This document shows, one piece after another, positions 1 to 13,049 of a DNA stretch of 62,732 nucleotides. The position numbers were made by a program, and so were the translations under genes. Each line of letters begins with the position of its first letter. Within the stretch, counting starts at the first letter, position 1. Source of the DNA: Fulvimarina sp. (GTDB lineage: Bacteria; Pseudomonadota; Alphaproteobacteria; Rhizobiales; Rhizobiaceae); NCBI GenBank assembly GCA_002700095.1, contig PACL01000034.1, positions 1 through 62,732 on the forward strand. The letters are read 5' to 3'. Below the pieces are notes generated by a model that saw only the letters and a program-made list of their open reading frames with translations, searched no databases and was not told the DNA's origin.

Positions 1-1452
1 CAGAACGGCAATGTCCGCGGCGTCGTCGCCCTGGTGAAGTCGCTGGCCTCGGCGATCTCCATCGGCACCGGCGCCTCGGTCGGCCGCGAGGGGCCGATCA
101 TCCAGATCGGCTCGTCCTTCGGCTCGACCTTCGCCCGGGCGCTCAACCTCGTCCAGCACCAGAAGATCACGCTTCTTTCGGCCGGCGCCGGCGCCGGCAT
201 CGCCGCGACCTTCAACACCCCCCTCGGCGGCGTTCTGTTCGCCTCGGAAGTGCTGCTCCCGGAAGTTTCGACCCGCACCTTCCTGCCGGTGGTCGTCGCC
301 ACCGCGACGTCGACCTATGTCTACCGGGCGGTCATGGGGGTCGAATCAGCCTTCGTCGTGCCCTTCGACGGGCTGGCCCAGGGCCATGTCGTCAACGGCG
401 CGGAGCTGCTTCTCGCGGCGCTTCTCGGCGTTCTCATGGGGCTTGCTGCCTGGGCTTTCGTCAAGCTCCTCGCCAAGGCCGAGGACGTGTTCGAGGAATC
501 GGGCATCAACCCCTATCTGCAGAACGTCATCGGCATGTTCGCCGTCGGCCTTCTCGGCTACGGTTTCCTGCAGTTCACCGGCCACTACCACATCTACAGC
601 GTCGGCTATTCGACCATCCAGGACGTCCTCAGCGGCGGCATGACCACCGCCTGGCTGCTCCTGCTGCTGTTCGTCGGCAAGCTCGTCGCCACCTGCCTGA
701 GCCTGGGTTCGGGAGCCTCGGGCGGCATCTTCTCGCCGAGCCTGTTCATGGGCGCGACGCTGGGCGGCGCCGTCGGCGTCGTCGGCGAGGCGCTGTTGCC
801 GGGAGCCGGCATCACGCCCACCACCTTCGCCATCATCGGCATGGGCGCCATGGTCGGCGGCGCCACCTCGGCGGCGATGACGGCGATCGTGATGATCTTC
901 GAGATGACCCGCGACTACGAGATCATCCTGCCGCTGGTCCTGTCGGTTGCCCTGGCGATCGGGGTGAGGCGGGCGCTCACCACCGCCGACATCTACACGA
1001 TCAAGCTGCGCAACCGCGGCAAGCCCATCCCGACCGACCGCACCACCAACATGTTCCTGGTGCGCTCGGCGAGCGAGGTGATGTACCGGGACTTCGTCGT
1101 CCTGCCGGGCTCGATGACCGTCGCGGAGGCGCTGAAGCAGGTGGAGGTCCACAAGACCCGGGTGATCACAACCGACGGCACCCGCATCACCGGCTTCGTG
1201 CGCTTCGGAACGGTGCCCTACGAGGCCGACCGCTTCGCCAGGCAGACCCTCGGCGACATCGCTTCGTCGGAGTTCATCATCGCCTCCACGGGCAACAACC
1301 TCAACACCGTCGTGACCCGGATGAACCGGCGCAACCGGACCTATGCCATCGTCGTGCGCGACACCCGCGGCCTGCCGCGGCCCGAGGACATCGCCGGCAT
1401 CATCGGCCGCGAGGAAATCGCCAACGCGCTGGTGCGCAACCACTACGGCTGA
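1..1452 (+). CDS. ClC-type chloride channel/transporter with C-terminal CBS domains (5' partial)
   Basis: The reading frame is open from base 1, so the start lies upstream of the window. A ClC-family membrane protein moves chloride, often by Cl-/H+ exchange, across the inner membrane. The GREGP selectivity-filter motif is at about codons 28-32 and a GGIFSPSLF segment, matching the GxFxP filter motif, follows around codon 240. Many hydrophobic helices lie between and after them, to about codon 325. The last ~130 residues are soluble and resemble a CBS-domain pair (it contains SASEVMYRDFVVLPG), which in this family regulates the channel through nucleotide binding. The expected first filter motif GSGIP is outside the window. 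A perfect hairpin follows the stop. Family assignment is firm; which ion and which subtype are not decided. Confidence 0.93.
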   Translation, partial: QNGNVRGVVALVKSLASAISIGTGASVGREGPIIQIGSSFGSTFARALNLVQHQKITLLSAGAGAGIAATFNTPLGGVLFASEVLLPEVSTRTFLPVVVATATSTYVYRAVMGVESAFVVPFDGLAQGHVVNGAELLLAALLGVLMGLAAWAFVKLLAKAEDVFEESGINPYLQNVIGMFAVGLLGYGFLQFTGHYHIYSVGYSTIQDVLSGGMTTAWLLLLLFVGKLVATCLSLGSGASGGIFSPSLFMGATLGGAVGVVGEALLPGAGITPTTFAIIGMGAMVGGATSAAMTAIVMIFEMTRDYEIILPLVLSVALAIGVRRALTTADIYTIKLRNRGKPIPTDRTTNMFLVRSASEVMYRDFVVLPGSMTVAEALKQVEVHKTRVITTDGTRITGFVRFGTVPYEADRFARQTLGDIASSEFIIASTGNNLNTVVTRMNRRNRTYAIVVRDTRGLPRPEDIAGIIGREEIANALVRNHYG

Positions 1453-1465
1453 CGGCGCGTGAACA

Positions 1466-1495
1466 GGCCGCGGACGGGGCAATCCGTCCGCGGCC
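1466..1495. terminator. Hairpin between convergent ClC and chemoreceptor genes
   Basis: A perfect 12-bp inverted repeat (GGCCGCGGACGG at 1466-1477, complement at 1484-1495) with a 6-base loop lies 13 bases after the ClC stop and before the end of the convergent chemoreceptor gene. No clear T-run follows on either side, so it may act as a terminator or as a 3' end stabiliser for both genes. Confidence 0.6.
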
Positions 1496-1564
1496 ATCGT
1501 TCGTGTCGGATCCCTTCTGCGACCCCCAGACCCTTCGCGAGCCGGGGCCCGTCGACCCTGAGGG

Positions 1565-4133
<2,569 letters not shown>

Positions 4134-4208
4134 TGGAGCGGGCGAAGGGATTCGAACCCTCGACCCCAACCTTGGCAAGGTTGTGCTCTACCCCTGAGCT
4201 ACACCCGC
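4134..4208 (-). tRNA. tRNA-Gly (anticodon GCC)
   Basis: On the minus strand a 75-nt cloverleaf reads from GCGGGTG at 4208 to an encoded CCA at 4134-4136. The acceptor stem GCGGGTG pairs with CGCCCGC (one G-T pair). The anticodon arm is CAACC-TTGCCAA-GGTTG, giving anticodon GCC, and the T arm contains GGTTCGAATCC. It would read GGC and GGT codons, the dominant glycine codons in this GC-rich genome. Confidence 0.97.
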
Positions 4209-4409
4209 CCGCTCCTCGGCGGCGATCCGTTTCCGGCGCCGCGGACGGGCGCTATATCGCTCAAAGAATCGGACAATGCAACAGCCAATTTGCGCCCGTC
4301 GCAAATTCGTCGGCTACGGGGGCGTCGGCCGGCGCCGGCCTTCACCCGGACCGCCCCATGGGCTATGGCTCAGGCCGTTCATTTACAGGCAAGAACGACG
4401 GGGCAGGCG

Positions 4410-4937
4410 GTGCCGGCGACACGTGACGAACTGATGACATATCTGGCCGAGCGCGCGATCGAGGCGACGACCATCGAGCACCCGGCCCTGTTCACGGTGG
4501 CCGAGTCGCAGAACCTGCGCGGCGAGATCGCCGGCGGCCACACGAAGAATCTCTTCGTGAAGGACAAGAAGGGCCGCCACTTCCTCGTCGTGGCCGAGGA
4601 GAGCCGCGCGGTGAATCTGAAGTCGCTGCACCGGCTGATCGGGGCGCAGGGCCGGCTGTCCTTCGCCAGCGCCGAGGCGATGATGGCGCTGCTCGGCGTC
4701 GAGCCGGGATCGGTGACCGCCTTCGGCGTCCTCAACGATCGCGAGGGGCAGGTGACGGTGGTGCTTGATGAAGGTTTGCTCGTGCACGATATGGTGAACT
4801 GCCATCCGCTGACGAACACGGCGACCACCACGATCGCCACCGGCGGATTGATGACATTCTTCAGGTCGACCGGGCACGAGCCTCTCGTGATCCGGCTCGA
4901 CGGCGAAACAGATCAGGGCAACGGGCGGGACGGATGA
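4410..4937 (+). CDS. ProX/YbaK-type aminoacyl-tRNA deacylase domain protein
   Basis: Stand-alone YbaK/ProX-domain protein, the family that hydrolyses mischarged tRNA such as Ala-tRNA(Pro) in trans. Visible family features are EHPALFTV, the GGHTKNLFVKDKKG segment with its conserved lysine, and a C-terminal DMVNCHPLTNTATTTI block. I chose the GTG at 4410 because the resulting start MPATRDELMTYL matches the usual start of ProX proteins; an in-frame ATG at 4365 is an alternative without a visible ribosome site. The stop overlaps the next start in ATGA, so it is probably translated together with the CnoX-like gene. Length is about 175 residues, normal for the family. Confidence 0.88.
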   Translation: MPATRDELMTYLAERAIEATTIEHPALFTVAESQNLRGEIAGGHTKNLFVKDKKGRHFLVVAEESRAVNLKSLHRLIGAQGRLSFASAEAMMALLGVEPGSVTAFGVLNDREGQVTVVLDEGLLVHDMVNCHPLTNTATTTIATGGLMTFFRSTGHEPLVIRLDGETDQGNGRDG

Positions 4938-5980
4938 GCGACAATCCCTACGGCAATCCCTATGGCGGCCCCCAGGGGAGTTTCGGCCAGCAGACGGTGG
5001 GGCTCGGCGAGGCCGGCGCACCCGGCGCAGCCGGGGCGAGGCCGCAACAGCCGGCGGCCCCGGCAGGCAACGGCCTCACGGGCCTCGGCCAGCCGGCCGC
5101 CGCGCCGCAAGGGCTGATCAAGGACACGACGACGGCAACCTTCGCGGCCGACGTCATCCAGGAATCGCGCCGCCAGCCGGTGCTCGTCGATTTCTGGGCC
5201 CCCTGGTGCGGGCCCTGCAAGCAGCTGACGCCGATCCTCGAAAAGGCCGTCCAGGCCGCTGGCGGCAAGGTCAAGCTGGTCAAGATGAACATCGATCAGC
5301 ATCCCTCCGTCGCCGGCCAGCTCGGCGTCCAGTCGATCCCTGCGGTGTTTGCCTTCGTGAACGGCCAGCCGGTGGACGGCTTCATGGGCGCGCTGCCGGA
5401 GAGCGAGGTCCAGGCCTTCATCGGGCGGCTCACGGCCGGCCAGCCGGGCGGCGACCCCATCGCCGAGGCCCTCGATGAGGCGAACAAGCTTCTTGCCGGT
5501 GGTGACGCCGCCAGCGCCGCGCAGCTTTTCGGGGCGATCCTCCAGCACGAGCCCGGCCAGGCCGGCGCCACCGCGGGGCTTGCCGAGTGCTACCTCGCAT
5601 CCGGCGATACCGAGCGGGCCAAGACGCTGATCGAACAGCTTCCCGCGGACAAGGCCGAGGATCCGGCCGTGGCGGCGGTCCGGGCCAAGGTGAAGCTGAA
5701 GGAGGAGATCGCCAGGCTCGGCGACCCGGTGCAGCTGCAGGCGCGGCTCGAGGGCGACGCCGACGATCACCAGGCCCGCTTCGACCTCGCTCTCATCGCC
5801 AATGCCACGGGCGACCGTCAGACTGCGGCCGGCCATCTCCTCGAAGTGATGCGGCGCGATCGCAGTTTCGGCGATGACGCGGCGCGGCTGAAGCTTCTGG
5901 AGTTGTTCGCCGCATGGGGGCCGACCGATCCTGCCACCAAGGAGGCGCGGCGCCGGCTCTCCTCGCTGCTGTTCTCCTGA
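4934..5980 (+). CDS. cnoX: CnoX/YbbN-like thioredoxin-TPR co-chaperone
   Basis: Protein of 348 residues with three parts: a Gly/Pro/Gln-rich disordered N-terminus (about 1-60), a thioredoxin fold (about 65-165) with active site WCGPC at residues 91-95, and a TPR-type helical C-terminus with repeats such as LAGGDAASAAQLFGAI. This is the layout of CnoX (YbbN), which hands unfolded proteins to GroEL and DnaK and protects them under oxidative stress. Escherichia coli CnoX lacks the CxxC pair, while alphaproteobacterial versions such as the Caulobacter one keep it; this one has the full pair and should be redox-active. It overlaps the deacylase gene by 4 bases. Confidence 0.92.
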   Translation: MSDNPYGNPYGGPQGSFGQQTVGLGEAGAPGAAGARPQQPAAPAGNGLTGLGQPAAAPQGLIKDTTTATFAADVIQESRRQPVLVDFWAPWCGPCKQLTPILEKAVQAAGGKVKLVKMNIDQHPSVAGQLGVQSIPAVFAFVNGQPVDGFMGALPESEVQAFIGRLTAGQPGGDPIAEALDEANKLLAGGDAASAAQLFGAILQHEPGQAGATAGLAECYLASGDTERAKTLIEQLPADKAEDPAVAAVRAKVKLKEEIARLGDPVQLQARLEGDADDHQARFDLALIANATGDRQTAAGHLLEVMRRDRSFGDDAARLKLLELFAAWGPTDPATKEARRRLSSLLFS

Positions 5981-6343
5981 GCGGAGTTTCCCGGAAATTG
6001 TCACCGGTTCTGGGACAAAAACTCTGCTGAAACAAAAGGTTCTAATCAGGCATTCGCCGGGGTGCCAGCGAAGGCCTGCTTAGGGGCCGCACACGAGCCG
6101 CAGCCCCAGGGCCGGTGTGCCGGCCGGAGCCCATCGCCTCGGCACGAAATGGTGCGCGTGGTGGCCGGCTCCGCGCCGTCAAGGCGGGCTGATGCCAGGC
6201 TCCAGCGCCGTGCCGATGCGGGCTGTGCCAATATGCGCCTTGCGCGCCAGTCGGCGCCAGGCAAGCTGCGGGAGGCGTGACGACAGGCCTTGAGATCGGC
6301 GGTCGTCGTTCCACCTTTGCGAGAAGGGCGACGGAGGCAATTC
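5981..6343. other. Gene-free stretch before the Lon-domain gene
   Basis: About 360 GC-rich bases. Short open frames exist on both strands but none has a ribosome site, a recognised motif or protein-like composition. It presumably contains the promoter of the Lon-domain gene; no promoter elements could be named. Confidence 0.5.
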
Positions 6344-7021
6344 TTGGTTCAGGCGGGAAATTCCACATACACGGACGAATCCGATCTCCCGGCGACGATT
6401 CCGGTGTTTCCGCTGACCGGGGCGCTGCTGCTCCCCGGCGGCCAGCTGCCGCTCAACATCTTCGAGCCGCGCTATGTCCAGATGATCGACGATGCGTTGG
6501 CCGGCTCGCGGATCATCGGCATGATCCAGCCGAGCCTCGACGGCGACCACAACGACGCCGGCGAGCCGAAGCTCTGCGAGGTCGGCTGCATGGGCCGGAT
6601 CGCCTCCTATGCCGAATCCGGCGACGGCCGCTACATCATCAGCCTGCAGGGGATCGCCCGTTTCCGCGTCGTCGAGGAGCTGTCGGCGCGCGCGCCCTAC
6701 CGCACCTGCAGGATCACCGCCTTCCTCGCCGATCTGAGGACCGGCCGGGGCGACGAGGCGGTCGACCGGGAGGGCCTGCTCAGGGCATTCCGAAAGTTCT
6801 TCGAGGCGAACGAGATGGAGGCCGACTGGGATTCGATCGCCCGGGCTTCCAACGAGACCCTGGTCAACGCCCTGTCGATGATGTCGCCTTATGGTGCGGC
6901 GGAAAAGCAGGCGCTGCTCGAGGCGAGCGACCTGAAGATGCGGGCCGAGACGCTGATCGCCATCACCGAGATCGCGCTCGCCCGCGACGGCGGCGAGGAC
7001 GGCTCGACCACACTGCAGTGA
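6344..7021 (+). CDS. Lon substrate-binding (LAN/PUA-like) domain protein
   Basis: Protein of 225 residues that resembles only the N-terminal substrate-binding domain of Lon protease, without ATPase or protease parts. The hallmark is near the N-terminus: [15 protein letters not shown] followed by [15 protein letters not shown], then a GCMGRI and LQGIARFRV segment. The start is a TTG at 6344: GGAGG at 6333-6337 sits 6 bases before it, and the protein then begins with VQAGNSTY as homologues do. An ATG at 6290 is open but adds an Arg-rich leader and ignores this ribosome site. Next comes the UPF0434 gene, 67 bases later, an order often seen in rhizobia. Molecular role not established. Confidence 0.9.
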   Translation: MVQAGNSTYTDESDLPATIPVFPLTGALLLPGGQLPLNIFEPRYVQMIDDALAGSRIIGMIQPSLDGDHNDAGEPKLCEVGCMGRIASYAESGDGRYIISLQGIARFRVVEELSARAPYRTCRITAFLADLRTGRGDEAVDREGLLRAFRKFFEANEMEADWDSIARASNETLVNALSMMSPYGAAEKQALLEASDLKMRAETLIAITEIALARDGGEDGSTTLQ

Positions 7022-7088
7022 CGCCATGCGTTGGCGCGCGCATCCCTGCGATCCCCAGCGCCCGGCCCCGATCCGAACGGAAGACCTC

Positions 7089-7280
7089 ATGAGCGAACGC
7101 AACCGGGACGGCCAGCCGGACCCCAAACTTCTCGAATTGCTGGTCTGCCCGCTGACCAAGTCGCAGCTGATCTACGACCGCGAGAACAACGAGCTGATCT
7201 CCAAGGCGGCCAAGCTCGCCTTCCCGATCCGCGAGGGCATCCCGATCATGCTGCCCTCGGAGGCCCGCGAGATCGACTGA
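7089..7280 (+). CDS. UPF0434 / Trm112-like small protein
   Basis: Protein of 63 residues of the Trm112/YcaR family. The core is [20 protein letters not shown] followed by a [20 protein letters not shown] segment. In eukaryotes Trm112 activates tRNA and release-factor methyltransferases; the bacterial role is less clear. The ATG at 7089 has GGAAGA six to seven bases upstream and gives the usual family length. It lies 67 bases after the Lon-domain gene and is probably in the same transcript. Confidence 0.93.
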   Translation: MSERNRDGQPDPKLLELLVCPLTKSQLIYDRENNELISKAAKLAFPIREGIPIMLPSEAREID

Positions 7281-7406
7281 TCCGGCTCACCCTCGATCAC
7301 CGGTCCGGGATCTGGCCAGGCGATCGCTTCGAAGTGTGATCGGTAGGGGCATGGCCCCGCCAGATGGTGCCCGTCCACTCACGCATAAGAACCATCCACC
7401 CGCACG

Positions 7407-7439
7407 AAAAAGCCCGCGGCGATCGCTCGCCGCGGGCTT
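7407..7439 (-). terminator. Rho-independent terminator of rpsA
   Basis: Perfect 12-bp stem AAGCCCGCGGCG (7410-7421) / complement (7428-7439) with a 6-base loop. On the minus strand it is followed by five T residues (AAAAA on the plus strand, ending at 7411). It lies 55 bases after the rpsA stop. On the plus strand four T residues also follow, so it may also end the convergent UPF0434 transcript. Confidence 0.9.
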
Positions 7440-7493
7440 TTCTCGTTCTGCCGGAACTGCCGGCGACGCGAGCGCCGCCGACATGGCCCCGGA

Positions 7494-9194
7494 TCAGTCG
7501 TCGTCGCGGTTCTTCAGGGCCGCGCCGAGGATGTCGCCGAGCGAGGCACCGGAGTCCTGCGACCCGTACTGCGCCACGGCTTCCTTTTCCTCGGCGATCT
7601 GCAACGCCTTGATCGACACGCCGACCTTGCGGGCCTTCTTGTCGAACTGGGTGATGCGCGCATCGACCTTCTGGCCGACCTGGTAGCGCTCGGGGCGCTG
7701 CTCGTCGCGGTCACGGGCAAGGTCGGAGCGGCGGATGAAGGAGGTCAGATCGGTATCGACGATCTTCACCTCGAGGCCGCCTTCCTTGACCTCGGTCACT
7801 TCGCAGGTGACCACCGAGCCACGGCGGATTTCGCCGGCCTCGGCCGCGTCGACGAACGGATCACCGGCGACCTGCTTCATGCCGAGGGAGATGCGCTCTT
7901 TGTCGACATCGACGTCGAGGACCTGGGCCTTGACCATGTCGCCCTTGTTGAACTCCTCGATCACCTGCTCGCCCGGACGGTTCCAGTCGAGATCGGAGAG
8001 ATGGACCATGCCGTCCACGTCGCCTTCGAGGCCGATGAACAGGCCGAACTCGGTCTTGTTCTTGACCTCGCCCTCGACCTGGGTGCCGACCGGGAACTTG
8101 TCGCGGAAGGCTTCCCACGGGTTCTGCAGGGTCTGCTTGAGGCCGAGCGAGATGCGGCGCTTGTTCGGGTCGACCTCGAGAACGACGACCTCGACTTCCT
8201 GGGAAGTGGAGAGGATCTTGCCCGGGTGGACGTTCTTCTTGGTCCAGGACATCTCCGAAACGTGGATGAGGCCCTCGATGCCCGGCTCCAGCTCCACGAA
8301 GGCGCCGTAGTCGGTGATGTTGGTGACGCGGCCGGTGACCTTGACACCCATCGGGTACTTGACGCCGATGCCGTCCCAGGGATCCGCCTCGAGCTGCTTC
8401 ATGCCCAGCGAGATGCGGTGGGTTTCCTGGTTGATCCGGATGATCTGGACCTTGACGGTCTGGCCGATCTGCAGGATCTCGGTCGGATGGTTGACGCGGC
8501 GCCAGGCCATGTCGGTGACGTGCAGCAGGCCGTCGATGCCACCGAGGTCGACGAAGGCGCCGTAGTCGGTGATGTTCTTGACGATGCCGTCGACGGTCTG
8601 ACCCTCTTCGAGGTTCTGGACGATCTCCGAACGCTGCTCGGCCCGCGACTCCTCGAGGACGGTCCGGCGCGACACGACGATGTTGCCGCGGCGCTTGTCC
8701 ATCTTGAGGATCTGGAAGGGCTGCGGCGTGTTCATCAGCGGCGTGACGTCGCGGATCGGCCGGATGTCGACCTGGGAGCGCGGCAGGAAGGCCACGGCGC
8801 CGTCGAGGTCGACGGTGAAGCCGCCCTTGACCTGGTTGAAGATCTGGCCTTCGACCTTCTCGTTGGCGTTGAACTTCTCTTCGAGGCGAACCCAGCTCTC
8901 CTCGCGGCGAGCCTTGTCACGCGACAGGACGGCTTCGCCCAGCGCGTTCTCGATGCGCTCGACATAGATCTCGACGGTGTCGCCGATCTTCAGGTCGCTG
9001 TGGTTGCCCTTGCCGCCGAATTCCTTGAGCGGCACCCGGCCTTCGACCTTCAGACCGGCATCGATGACGGCCATGTCTTTTTCAATCGCGACGACGGTGC
9101 CCTTGACCACCATGCCTTCGGCGACGTCCTGCTCGTGAAAGGAAGCTTCGAGCAGCGAAGCGAAGTCTTCGCGCGAGGGGTTGAGGTTAGACAT
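7494..9194 (-). CDS. rpsA: 30S ribosomal protein S1
   Basis: Ribosomal protein S1, 566 residues, which binds mRNA and helps initiation on weakly structured leaders. Six S1-type OB-fold repeats are visible; blocks such as VKNITDYGAFVDLGGIDGLL, VTNITDYGAFVELEPGIEGL and VKNKTEFGLFIGLEGDVDGM mark repeats 3 to 5. The start ATG at 9194 (MSNLNPSREDFASLLEAS) has AAGGAG 7 bases upstream; the frame is open further but only with implausible sequence. It follows cmk by 289 bases, the usual gene pair, and ends in a strong terminator. Confidence 0.98.
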   Translation of the reverse strand: MSNLNPSREDFASLLEASFHEQDVAEGMVVKGTVVAIEKDMAVIDAGLKVEGRVPLKEFGGKGNHSDLKIGDTVEIYVERIENALGEAVLSRDKARREESWVRLEEKFNANEKVEGQIFNQVKGGFTVDLDGAVAFLPRSQVDIRPIRDVTPLMNTPQPFQILKMDKRRGNIVVSRRTVLEESRAEQRSEIVQNLEEGQTVDGIVKNITDYGAFVDLGGIDGLLHVTDMAWRRVNHPTEILQIGQTVKVQIIRINQETHRISLGMKQLEADPWDGIGVKYPMGVKVTGRVTNITDYGAFVELEPGIEGLIHVSEMSWTKKNVHPGKILSTSQEVEVVVLEVDPNKRRISLGLKQTLQNPWEAFRDKFPVGTQVEGEVKNKTEFGLFIGLEGDVDGMVHLSDLDWNRPGEQVIEEFNKGDMVKAQVLDVDVDKERISLGMKQVAGDPFVDAAEAGEIRRGSVVTCEVTEVKEGGLEVKIVDTDLTSFIRRSDLARDRDEQRPERYQVGQKVDARITQFDKKARKVGVSIKALQIAEEKEAVAQYGSQDSGASLGDILGAALKNRDDD

Positions 9195-9483
9195 TCTTTC
9201 TCCTTGGGGACCCTTCCCACCTATCGTTCGAAAGGAAGGGCATGCGCCTCGGGGTATCCGCCCCGCGCGGGTTGAGCGTTGTCGGATCGTCCGTTCCCGG
9301 CTTCTGGCCCCCGCGATCGATCGGCGGAAGCCTCCAGGGGCGCCCGGCAACGCGTGCGGCGGGCGAGAATGGTCGGCGCTCGAAAAGCCTGGACCGGACG
9401 ATGTTCACGGCATGGCAGGGCGAGGCGAAAGGACGCCGCCGCTCATAACCGAAAAGGGCTCGCCTCCCTTCGGATGCGGCCCC

Positions 9484-10137
9484 TCAATGCCTGTCCGGTT
9501 CCGCCAGTGCGCGATCGACGACCTCGCAGGCGGCCCGGAATGCCGCATCTATATCCAATTCGCTGGTATCCAGCAAGTGCGCGTCGTCGGCCGGCCGGAG
9601 CGGCGCGACGGCCCGGCCGGAGTCGCGTTCGTCGCGTGCCTTCACCTCGGCGAGGATGCGGGCGTAGTCGACGTCGTCGCGGCCGTGGGAGAGAAGCTCG
9701 TCGGTGCGCCGCCGAGCCCTGACCTCCGCCGAGGCGGTGACGTAGATCTTCACCCGCGCGTTTGGACAGATCACCGTGCCGATGTCGCGGCCGTCGAGCA
9801 CGGCACCCTCGGCGCGCGCGGCAAAGCCCCGCTGGAAGGCGACGAGCGCTTCGCGGACCGCGGCATGGACGGCAACGCGGGAGGCGAGTTCGCCGGCCTC
9901 GTGGCCGCGGAGGGTCGGATCGTCGAGATGGGCGAGATCGAGCGCGCGGGCGTAGTCGGCCGCCTGGTCCGGATCGTCCGGATCGGCACCGGCCGCCGCG
10001 ATCTGGCGTCCGACGGCCCGGTAGAGCAGGCCGGTGTCGAGATAGGGCAGGCGGTAGTGATCGGCGACGCGCTTGGCGAGCGTCCCCTTGCCCGCGGCCG
10101 CCGGTCCGTCGATCGCGATGGTCAGCGGGGATGTCAT
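9484..10137 (-). CDS. cmk: Cytidylate kinase
   Basis: CMP/dCMP kinase of 217 residues; it phosphorylates CMP with ATP in pyrimidine nucleotide supply. The P-loop is IDGPAAAGKGT near the N-terminus, followed by YLDTGLLYRAVGRQ and the substrate-binding GRDIGTVICPNA segment. The ATG at 10137 overlaps the stop of the upstream membrane-protein gene in ATGA, so translation is probably coupled. Order aroA - membrane protein - cmk - rpsA is compact on the minus strand. Confidence 0.97.
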   Translation of the reverse strand: MTSPLTIAIDGPAAAGKGTLAKRVADHYRLPYLDTGLLYRAVGRQIAAAGADPDDPDQAADYARALDLAHLDDPTLRGHEAGELASRVAVHAAVREALVAFQRGFAARAEGAVLDGRDIGTVICPNARVKIYVTASAEVRARRRTDELLSHGRDDVDYARILAEVKARDERDSGRAVAPLRPADDAHLLDTSELDIDAAFRAACEVVDRALAEPDRH

Positions 10138-10553
10138 GATGCGAGCTCTTCGGGTTCGGCAGCGAGCGGCTGAAGCGTGATCTCGCCGCAGGAATGGAGA
10201 ATCAGAAGCACGGCGGCGATCAGGCTTCCGAGGACGTAGGGAATGGCGAGGAAGAACAGGATGAGGGAGAACTCCCCGATCCAGCCGGCCATGGTCACCA
10301 ACAGGCCGACGAACCCGTCCTGGGCACCCAGCGTCGCCGCGCCGCCGGAGGGCCGCGCGAACGGCGCCATGACCTCCTCGCGCCGCACCAGCAGCGCGAC
10401 GGTCAGGGAGGCGAGGACCACCAGCGGGACCGTCAGGAGGCGCACGAGCCGCCTCCCCAGCCCGGCCGGTATCGCCACGAGGGCGCGGGCCCGGCGGCGG
10501 CCATGGATCGCCGCCAGTGGCGCGAAGAACAGGAGGAGGAGGATAACCGCCAT
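10134..10553 (-). CDS. Small membrane protein between aroA and cmk
   Basis: Protein of 139 residues that I do not recognise. Three hydrophobic segments are visible: at the N-terminus (VILLLLFFAPLAAI), near residue 40 (LLTVPLVVLASLTVALLV), and around 85-120, probably a hairpin (FSLILFFLAIPYVLGSLIAA). An Arg-rich loop follows the first helix, suggesting that this loop is cytoplasmic. GGAAGG stands 4 bases before the ATG at 10553. It overlaps the cmk start by 4 bases and begins 28 bases after aroA, so it is co-transcribed with both. Confidence 0.75.
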   Translation of the reverse strand: MAVILLLLFFAPLAAIHGRRRARALVAIPAGLGRRLVRLLTVPLVVLASLTVALLVRREEVMAPFARPSGGAATLGAQDGFVGLLVTMAGWIGEFSLILFFLAIPYVLGSLIAAVLLILHSCGEITLQPLAAEPEELAS

Positions 10554-10581
10554 CAGCCTTCCGTCTCGACCGTGTCCCGTC

Positions 10582-12253
<1,672 letters not shown>

Positions 12254-12631
12254 ATGGCGAAGCCAGAACTCGGTACCAAGCGCGTCGATCCCGAAACCGG
12301 ACGCAAGTTCTACGATCTGAACAAGGATCCGATCGTGTCGCCCTTCACGGGCAAGTCCTATCCCCGCTCCTATTTCGAAGGCGACAACGTCAAGGAAGAG
12401 GTCGAGGAGGCCGAGGAGGTCGAGACCGTCGAGGTGGAGAGCACGCCCGACACCGTTTCGCTGGAGGAAGCCGCCGAGGAGGAAAGCGATTCCGACGTCG
12501 GCAACCTGCCCGATGTCGACGACGACAGCGACGACGACAACGACGACGACGACACGTTCCTGGAGGACGAGGAGGACGACGACGACGTCTCCGACATCAT
12601 CGGCGGCGGGCGCGAAGACGACGACGACTGA
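12254..12631 (+). CDS. FYDLN-acid (TIGR02300 family) protein
   Basis: Protein of 125 residues with a short N-terminal domain MAKPELGTKRVDPETG followed by KFYDLNKDPIVSPFTGKSYP, the family signature, and then a very acidic tail made almost only of Asp and Glu from about residue 45 to the end. In the family members I recall, the residue after KRx is a cysteine; here it is Asp12. The start at 12254 gives the standard N-terminus and has GAGG five bases upstream. Its function is unknown; it is nearly always next to aroA in Rhizobiales. The repetitive GAC/GAG tail also creates a false Ser-rich frame on the other strand. Confidence 0.9.
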   Translation: MAKPELGTKRVDPETGRKFYDLNKDPIVSPFTGKSYPRSYFEGDNVKEEVEEAEEVETVEVESTPDTVSLEEAAEEESDSDVGNLPDVDDDSDDDNDDDDTFLEDEEDDDDVSDIIGGGREDDDD

Positions 12632-13049
12632 CGAGGCGACGACCGGCAGGGGCTCGGGAGTTCGGCCGATCCCTTGAGGTTGCCGAACGCCGGCGCCGGG
12701 AGAGGCTGGATCCAGGGGGATCGAGCCCTTTCCCCGTCATCCCCTGAGCCGGTCTCGCGCAGCGTGCCGACAGGCGAGCCATCCGCCGCAGACGCCGCCC
12801 CGAAGCGAGGGCTGGCCTCGGCAGCAAGTCCGGAAGCCGGTGCGGCGGAAGCTGCGCCGGCTTTTCACGTTTCGAGTGGGACGGGAGGCTCGGCCCGGGA
12901 GGCTCGGCCCGTCCCGCGACCGGCAGGCGAGCGAGCGCTCCTGCTACCAGACGATCCGCGGCCATGTCGGGGAAGCCGCACCGGCAGCGCGGCAGCTCCG
13001 TAGGCTGTGGTGGAGGCGCTCATCGAGGCGGTTCGGCGACCCTGCCGCC
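12632..13049. other. Gene-free stretch between FYDLN-acid gene and ptsH
   Basis: About 420 bases between convergent genes. No coding frame is convincing. It contains a short tandem repeat inside a longer inverted repeat at 12878-12915 (listed separately), which may end one or both transcripts. Confidence 0.5.
12878..12915. repeat. 14-bp tandem repeat within an inverted repeat
   Basis: GGGAGGCTCGGCCC occurs twice head to tail at 12883-12896 and 12897-12910. The pair is framed by GGGACGGG (12878-12885) and CCCGTCCC (12908-12915), which can pair. The structure could be a transcription stop for the convergent genes; there is no T-run. Confidence 0.6.

Noticed and set aside
8001..9275. A 424-codon plus-strand frame opposite rpsA
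   Set aside because: Composition is an antisense shadow of S1 repeats; no ribosome site or known motif.
12370..12600. A Ser-rich minus-strand frame opposite the FYDLN-acid tail
   Set aside because: It is produced by the GAC/GAG repeats of the acidic tail read backwards.
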